A stretch of 8,642 bases of DNA, taken from Bdellovibrionales bacterium. GTDB lineage: Bacteria > Bdellovibrionota > Bdellovibrionia > Bdellovibrionales > JAMPXM01. Location of the stretch: contig SXSP01000075.1 of NCBI GenBank assembly GCA_005792225.1, forward strand, positions 1 through 8,642, written 5' to 3'. Both the position numbers and the translations under genes were made by a program. Under the pieces are notes generated by a model. The model was not told the DNA's origin. It saw only the letters and a program-made list of their open reading frames with translations, and did no database searches. This document shows positions 6,443-8,642 of the stretch, piece after piece (the stretch's first letter is position 1; every line of letters begins with the position of its first letter).

Positions 6443-7509
6443 ACGCCATTCTCAGTCAAAATCGCGTTGTCGTGTGCGCCGGGAGCGGAGGGGTCGGAAA
6501 AACCACGATGGCCTCCGCCATTGCCGTACGAGCGACCCAACTCGGTAGGCGGACTCTCGTCCTCACGGTGGATCCGGCGAAACGATTGGCCACCGCACTC
6601 GGCCTTGAACTCGGGAGTGATCAAGACCATCGTGTTCCGCTCACGAACGTTTCCGGCGAGCTCTCGGCTGCGGTCATCGATTCCAAAAAAGTTTTCGATG
6701 GTTTCATCGCGAAGCACGCGCAACAGGCTGATGTCGTCGCGCGCATCATGAAGAATCGGTTGTACCAGCAGATGTCGACGACACTCTCGGGCTCGCAAGA
6801 ATTCACGGCGCTTGAGCGGCTCTTGCAAGCGACCGAATCGGGAAAATATGATCTCGTGGTTCTCGATACGCCTCCAACAAAGCACGCGGTCGATTTTCTC
6901 ACGGCTCCACAGCGTATCAACTCCCTCTTTCAGGACTCGATCACTCGCTGGTTCATGAGTCCGAACGACAGCTCGACCGGATTCTTCGGTAAGATCGTCG
7001 GTCGTGGAACGAGGGTGGCCCTAAAATCTCTCGAAACTTTGACGGGTGCGCAGTTTATCGAGGAACTCATCGATTTTTTTGCGGCCGTCAGAAGTGTTCA
7101 GAGTGTCCTCCGTGAGAGAAGCGAGAGAGTTCACCAGCTCATGACGGGGCCGCAAACAGGATTTGTTGTAGTGACGAGCTTTGATGCCGCGAAACTCATG
7201 GAGGCGAAGTACCTTCAGGGTGAACTGGATCGATTGGGGTATCGCCTGCAGGGAGCGATCATTAACCGGGCTTTTCCCGAGGGCGTTCCTGACCACTTGC
7301 TCGAGGCACCCGACAACGTTGACCCGCAGGTTTACGGCAAGGTCCTGGATTTCTATAAGCAGTTTAAAGAATACCACTCTGTGCGCTACAATCTTTACGA
7401 GGAATTCTCGAAGGGTTTGCCTTCATCCGTGAAAGTCGTTCGCGTTCCGGAATACCAGAGGGACGTCTACGGGCTCTCGGATCTCGAAAACCTCGCGAAC
7501 ATTCTTTGA
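6439..7509 (+). CDS. ArsA/Get3-family ATPase, second member of the pair, start codon unusual
   Basis: From the proposed ATA start this is a 356-residue P-loop ATPase. Walker A reads GSGGVGKTT at 15-23, so Ser16 replaces the signature lysine while P-loop Lys21 is kept. Switch I is intact, TVDPAKRLATALGL at 43-56, with Asp45 as the expected catalytic residue. Switch II is DTPPTKHAVDFL at 143-154. This matches the DTPPT subgroup of anion-transporting-like ATPases. The start is a problem: the first beta strand, NRVVVC, is encoded upstream of the only nearby canonical start (GTG 6472, which is Val12). In frame there is no ATG, GTG or TTG between the stop at 6322 and 6472. ATA at 6439 lies where family members usually have Met (xDAILSQNR) and overlaps the preceding TAG as ATAG. 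A conservative annotation would use 6472-7509 (345 residues). Together with the first ATPase it probably forms one working dimer. Confidence 0.88.
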   Translation: MDAILSQNRVVVCAGSGGVGKTTMASAIAVRATQLGRRTLVLTVDPAKRLATALGLELGSDQDHRVPLTNVSGELSAAVIDSKKVFDGFIAKHAQQADVVARIMKNRLYQQMSTTLSGSQEFTALERLLQATESGKYDLVVLDTPPTKHAVDFLTAPQRINSLFQDSITRWFMSPNDSSTGFFGKIVGRGTRVALKSLETLTGAQFIEELIDFFAAVRSVQSVLRERSERVHQLMTGPQTGFVVVTSFDAAKLMEAKYLQGELDRLGYRLQGAIINRAFPEGVPDHLLEAPDNVDPQVYGKVLDFYKQFKEYHSVRYNLYEEFSKGLPSSVKVVRVPEYQRDVYGLSDLENLANIL

Positions 7510-7535
7510 GCGAAGCGCCCGCACGGAGTCGATGC

Positions 7536-8642
7536 ATGCCCGGCTTGAAACTCAAAACCGCAATCTCGATTCTGCTCGCGGCCGGGGTCGTTACCGGCTG
7601 CACATCGGTCAAGAAATCCGCGGTTACGGTTGGGCGGTCGCTCGGGGTTATCGATGACCCGAGACCAAAGCTTCCGGAAGAAGCTCCCAAGAAGTTTCGC
7701 GAATCCATAGTCCTCCTTGAAGAGATGAAATACGAACAAGCGCTCGCTGGCCTTGAGACATTCCTCCGCGATGAGCCGACATCTCCTTGGACCCAATCTG
7801 CCGCCTACCATCACGGGCGAGCCCTCGAAGGTCTCGAACGTTGGGCCGAGGCAGCGGATCAGTTTCGCCAAGTCATCCGTGCCACCGAGAAGGTCGCGCC
7901 GAAACTTCAGGCGATGTCTCTCTATCATCTCTCGTTTTGTCACGAGGCACTCGCCGATGATCAACAAACGCTCGCGAATCTTCATGATCTCATCAAGCGC
8001 TCGAGCTCCCTCCCGAGAGAAATCCGTTCGGCGGAACTTCCCGCGCGCCTCGCGGGAGCTTACGCGCGCGTCGGAAATTTCGATAAAGCAGTCGAGTACT
8101 ATAAACAAGCCGAGTCGGGCGTGGGGCGGTTGAAGACGGAGAATAAAGCGAAAACGATTCCCGAGTGGCTCCCGCGGACCCTCTTCTACATGGGAACCGT
8201 GAGCGCCAGAAACGTTTCGTGGGCTGACTTCGAAACGGCACTTCGGCCGCTCGCTCGCTCCCAAGTCTACCTCCTGCAAGCGGCGGAGCTCGGCGTTCAG
8301 CCCTGGGCGGAGCGTGCTGAAAAAAACCTCGTCGGTCTTTACGCTTCGTTATGGAACGTGATTGAAAATCCGCCCGACGATCCCAGCGGCGAACCTCTGC
8401 TGAAAAAACGCGAAACCCAGCACCAGCAGTGGGAGAGGGCCGAGCTCCTCCTCGAGACTCTCAAAGAGTTAAAAGCGCGGTCATTGAAAACCGAAGTTGC
8501 CCAGGGGAGTGAGGACTCAAAACAAATCCTCGGGTTTTCCGATGATCTCGAAAAGAAAATCCAGCAACTTTTCGCTCAAAGACTCGCGGGCGAGGGACCA
8601 ACGGAAGAATCCCTTCGACGGAAGGCTTCGGTCCGCGGTCGC
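7536..8642 (+). CDS. TPR-like lipoprotein, 3' end outside window
   Basis: A secreted lipoprotein of unknown function, open for 369 codons to the window edge. A lipoprotein signal covers residues 1-22: basic start, hydrophobic ISILLAAGVV, then the lipobox VTGC with Cys22 as the lipidated residue. Residues 23-24 are Thr-Ser rather than Asp at +2, which suggests the outer membrane if the E. coli sorting rule applies. The mature part is helical and resembles TPR repeats, with helix pairs at about 54-81, 88-118 (YHHGRALEGLERWAEAADQF), 126-154 and 168-194 (AGAYARVGNFDKAVEYYKQA). The C-terminal half is charged and probably helical. ATG 7536 is chosen because GGAG at 7525-7528 lies 7 bases upstream; the ATG at 7532 is in another frame and soon stops. 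It starts 26 bases after the second ATPase gene, so it is probably in the same operon. Proteins of this shape often scaffold envelope complexes, but nothing here names one. Confidence 0.85.
   Translation, partial: MPGLKLKTAISILLAAGVVTGCTSVKKSAVTVGRSLGVIDDPRPKLPEEAPKKFRESIVLLEEMKYEQALAGLETFLRDEPTSPWTQSAAYHHGRALEGLERWAEAADQFRQVIRATEKVAPKLQAMSLYHLSFCHEALADDQQTLANLHDLIKRSSSLPREIRSAELPARLAGAYARVGNFDKAVEYYKQAESGVGRLKTENKAKTIPEWLPRTLFYMGTVSARNVSWADFETALRPLARSQVYLLQAAELGVQPWAERAEKNLVGLYASLWNVIENPPDDPSGEPLLKKRETQHQQWERAELLLETLKELKARSLKTEVAQGSEDSKQILGFSDDLEKKIQQLFAQRLAGEGPTEESLRRKASVRGR

Noticed and set aside
5528..7509. Arsenic resistance operon (arsA)
   Set aside because: No arsR, arsB, arsC or arsD is adjacent and the arsenite-binding cysteine pattern is absent; the relation is to the wider ArsA/Get3 family.
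7467..8279. 270-codon minus-strand frame opposite the lipoprotein
   Set aside because: The + strand frame has a lipobox signal peptide, ribosome binding site and TPR-like pattern; the minus frame has none of these.

Overview
The window looks like a chromosomal housekeeping stretch from a Gram-negative bacterium with a moderately high GC content (mid-50s percent by eye). The combination of a degenerate-LytM EnvC-type activator after ftsX, a ctpA protease, and a tandem pair of ArsA/Get3-like ATPases suggests a lineage once placed in the Deltaproteobacteria, such as Bdellovibrionota or a relative. That assignment is an inference from gene content and style, not from a marker gene. There are no tRNA or rRNA genes, insertion sequences, CRISPR arrays or prophage genes that I can see. 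The window is almost fully coding; the longest gap is about 67 bases.

Layout. Positions 1-3189 (+ strand) hold a tightly packed envelope cluster: the C-terminal part of ftsX (cut by the window edge), an EnvC-like murein hydrolase activator that overlaps it by 4 bases, and a CtpA-type S41 processing protease starting 1 base after it. Positions 3190-5460 (- strand) hold trigger factor (tig) followed with no gap by a glutamyl-Q tRNA(Asp) synthetase-like gene (gluQRS). The stop codons of ctpA and gluQRS abut exactly in a convergent arrangement. From a 67-base divergent region (5461-5527) a second + strand operon starts: two ArsA/Get3-family ATPases (5528-6442 and about 6439-7509), then a TPR-like lipoprotein gene (7536 to the window end, truncated).

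How the genes work together. FtsX with FtsE (presumably just upstream) should control the EnvC-like protein, which has lost the metal ligands of an active M23 peptidase and so most likely switches on cell-wall amidases at division. CtpA would trim or degrade periplasmic envelope proteins. Trigger factor handles nascent chains at the ribosome, and GluQRS modifies queuosine in tRNA(Asp).

The most interesting part is the ATPase pair. The first protein keeps the signature lysine of the deviant Walker A motif but lacks the Switch I DPA motif. The second keeps the DPA motif but has serine in place of the signature lysine. Because this lysine acts across the dimer interface in Get3/ArsA-type ATPases, the two look built to form a heterodimer with one complete active site. 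The second ATPase also has no ATG, GTG or TTG upstream of its first beta strand: an ATA codon overlapping the stop of the first gene (ATAG) sits where the start is expected. A non-standard start, a recoding event that fuses the two halves, or a sequence error could explain this.
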